Shown here: in pieces, positions 27,922 through 29,567 of the stretch | Numbering within the stretch: the first letter of the stretch is position 1 | How the letters are laid out: every line of letters begins with the position of its first letter | Origin: a virus | Direction: 5' to 3' (one strand) | IMG/VR virus record: IMGVR_UViG_3300030060_003331 | Span: 1 to 29,567 of that record | Length of the DNA stretch: 29,567 bases | Notes under the pieces: generated by a model | What the model was told of the DNA's origin: nothing | What the model saw: only the letters and a program-made list of their open reading frames with translations | The model's database searches: none | Translations under genes and position numbers: made by a program

Positions 27922-29567
27922 ATGCAAGAAGACTTTAGAGAACAGTTTCGTTCTGACTTTGTCCCTAGCCCTGAGCCTACTGAACCAGTAGAAGAGTTTG
28001 CAGACTTGACTGATTCCGGAGTTCCGGAAACACAGGCAATTGACTCTGCTGCAAAACAAGAGCAAGAAGAAGCTAAGCGTTTGCAAGAAGAGCAGGCTGA
28101 CCAGCTTGACTCTATGGACCCGCTCAAACAACGCAGAGCACAAGAGCGTGCAGACGACAAGAAAAGAGCGGATCAACTTGTTGACCCTGACTTCCAGCAA
28201 AACAAAAGAGAGGTGCTGGAGATTGCTCAGGAGCGAGTTGCGCAGAACCACCCTAATGCAAAAAGGGGCACGCCTGAGTATTACGCTCTAATCAAGTCAT
28301 ACCGCAACAGGTATATGGAACGACGCGGATTCGACGTAGTTGATCCTGTTGCCCCGCCTAAAAAGACTGCGCTCACCAAGGCTTCTAAACAGTTTGACGC
28401 TATGCAGAGATCTGTGGATCGAATGCTTAAAACTCCTGAAACCAGAGCTAAAGAGCTGGAGGAGGCACAGAAAAAGGAAGCAGCCAAGAGGCTAGAAGAA
28501 CGACGTTACACAGAACGGTTGCGAAACGAGGGCGTTGTAGAGGTCAGAGATGGTGTTGGTTACACAGTCAAGATGGACGAACAAGGTCGAAGGCAGCTTG
28601 CTGGTGGAGGCTTACGCGGATTTGCACAAAGACTGAAATCTAGCGGGACAGATGTTCTCACTAATATTGCCAGTGGTGATTTTGCCGGTGCTGCACTTTC
28701 TTATGCAGGCTTTCTCGGCGACTTTTATATTGGCGGACTTGAGTCAATCAACAACCAACTTGACCCGTCTACCGAAGCTGAGTTGAACGCTATCGCTGAG
28801 TACAGGATGCGCAACATCATCAACGAAACGGATTACAAGTACAACATGTACTTGAAGTATCCTGAGCTGCAAAAGTTTGAGCCATCTTATTTGCAAGAAC
28901 TAAGCACCGCTTTTGTTGACGGAGTTAAAACAATTTCTACTGGTGCTGCGGGCATGTCGGCACTTGTTACCCAGCTAGGCGTAGGCGTTCTAGACGCTAC
29001 TGGCGTTGATGGTGGTGAAATCTTAGACCAACATTACATGATTGACAAAGCTATTGACCTTGCCTTCCAGCAAGACTTTTCTGCAAAAAGGTCAAGAAGC
29101 AAAGTAAACGAGATGTCTTTTGCAGGCGATCTTGGCATCGAGCTGTCGAGAGAGTTGCCATCTGTAATCCTCGATTTGGCGGCTGGTATAGGCGTTGGCG
29201 GCAGGGTTGCTAAGGGTTTGAGCAAAGAAGGATTGAAGAGAGCTATCCAAGAGCAGGCGCGAAAACGCGCTCTTGGTGCTGCAATAGTCGATTCGACTGA
29301 AGTTGGTGGTAATCAATTTATTGATAGCTACCGGCATTACACAAGTGACCCTAACGTAAACCTCACAACCGCTAGAGCTTTGGCTACTTATGAAGCCAGC
29401 TACGCCACTATTGCAACAATGGCCTTGGAGTACATTGGTGGTAAATATATATTTAAGGGCAAAGGTCCCAAGCCAGACGAAGCTGTCCAAGAGACGCTTC
29501 GTGTTGCATCGCGTCGCGTAGCAGCAAAAGTCATCAAGGCTGGTGGCGTAGAAGTTACTACAGAGCT
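27922..29567 (+). CDS. Large internal virion-like protein (partial, runs off the window)
   Basis: An open frame from ATG 27922 (AAGGATTTGCG upstream) to the window end without a stop, at least 548 residues. The first 240 residues are charged and helical (QEEAKRLQEEQADQLDSM, AKELEEAQKKEAAKRLEER). Then come amphipathic and Gly-rich segments that could touch membranes (DFAGAALSYAGFLGDFYIGG, AAGMSALVTQLGVGVLDA, ILDLAAGIGVGGRVAKG). Podovirus internal proteins that are ejected into the cell look like this. No lysozyme motif is seen in the part visible here. Confidence 0.75.
   Translation, partial: MQEDFREQFRSDFVPSPEPTEPVEEFADLTDSGVPETQAIDSAAKQEQEEAKRLQEEQADQLDSMDPLKQRRAQERADDKKRADQLVDPDFQQNKREVLEIAQERVAQNHPNAKRGTPEYYALIKSYRNRYMERRGFDVVDPVAPPKKTALTKASKQFDAMQRSVDRMLKTPETRAKELEEAQKKEAAKRLEERRYTERLRNEGVVEVRDGVGYTVKMDEQGRRQLAGGGLRGFAQRLKSSGTDVLTNIASGDFAGAALSYAGFLGDFYIGGLESINNQLDPSTEAELNAIAEYRMRNIINETDYKYNMYLKYPELQKFEPSYLQELSTAFVDGVKTISTGAAGMSALVTQLGVGVLDATGVDGGEILDQHYMIDKAIDLAFQQDFSAKRSRSKVNEMSFAGDLGIELSRELPSVILDLAAGIGVGGRVAKGLSKEGLKRAIQEQARKRALGAAIVDSTEVGGNQFIDSYRHYTSDPNVNLTTARALATYEASYATIATMALEYIGGKYIFKGKGPKPDEAVQETLRVASRRVAAKVIKAGGVEVTTE

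Noticed and set aside
1-29567. tRNA genes, integrase or attachment sites
   Set aside because: No cloverleaf-like sequence with a T-arm motif, no recombinase motif and no att-like repeats were seen on reading.

Overview
The window is about 29.6 kb of a double-stranded DNA bacteriophage genome, or a very phage-like element. Every supported gene is on the + strand. Genes are packed tightly, with many ATGA or TGATG stop/start overlaps and few gaps. I see no tRNA, rRNA, integrase, insertion sequence or CRISPR array. The lysine-rich small proteins and the small HNH protein resemble those of marine T7-like podoviruses (cyanophages and pelagiphages). Recombination and replication are instead of the Bet/exonuclease/helicase/primase type. 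No DNA or RNA polymerase, large terminase, portal or HK97 major capsid gene is recognisable here, so part of the genome must lie outside. The host cannot be named from this sequence.

Layout. (1) 1-3.0 kb: a leader, a small gene, a CobS/MoxR-like AAA+ ATPase, a probable CobT/VWA-like partner and a small gene. This stretch is paved with tens of short perfect hairpins of unrelated sequence, mostly inside codons, many with GNA/TNC three-base loops. It is the most unusual signal in the window. (2) 3.0-7.8 kb: an early accessory region of small hypothetical genes. Four related cassettes, each a CCCCTAYGGGG palindrome followed by a promoter-like element (one at 0.1 kb, three here), precede small genes. 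An AcrVA2-like protein and a DUF3846 protein are also here. (3) 7.8-13.8 kb: DNA metabolism, with an HTH regulator, a Cas4/RecB-like PD-(D/E)XK nuclease, a Bet/RecT annealing protein, a protein with an AY-type DNA-binding-like N-terminus and a C-terminal zinc finger, an SF2 helicase, a CHC2/TOPRIM primase and a RusA-like resolvase, ending in a terminator. (4) 13.9-15.1 kb: five small membrane proteins, including a lipoprotein and one with a textbook Flp pilin motif. (5) 15.1-16.9 kb: a metallophosphoesterase, then one acidic and four very basic small proteins. (6) 16.9-29.6 kb: putative virion genes, with a distant paralogous pair, a small HNH protein, an adaptor-like protein, beta-rich structural proteins, a cysteine-rich protein, a protein with a carbohydrate-binding-like domain and two large coiled-coil proteins, the last running off the window.

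How the genes may work together (inference): the nuclease and Bet would do exonuclease plus strand-annealing recombination, the helicase and primase would support replication with an outside polymerase, and RusA would resolve branches before packaging. The early cassettes probably express host-takeover and anti-defence genes. The late genes form one long rightward block. Across the whole window the palindrome TTGCAA is about nine times commoner than chance, in all reading frames, which points to a nucleotide-level signature rather than amino-acid choice.
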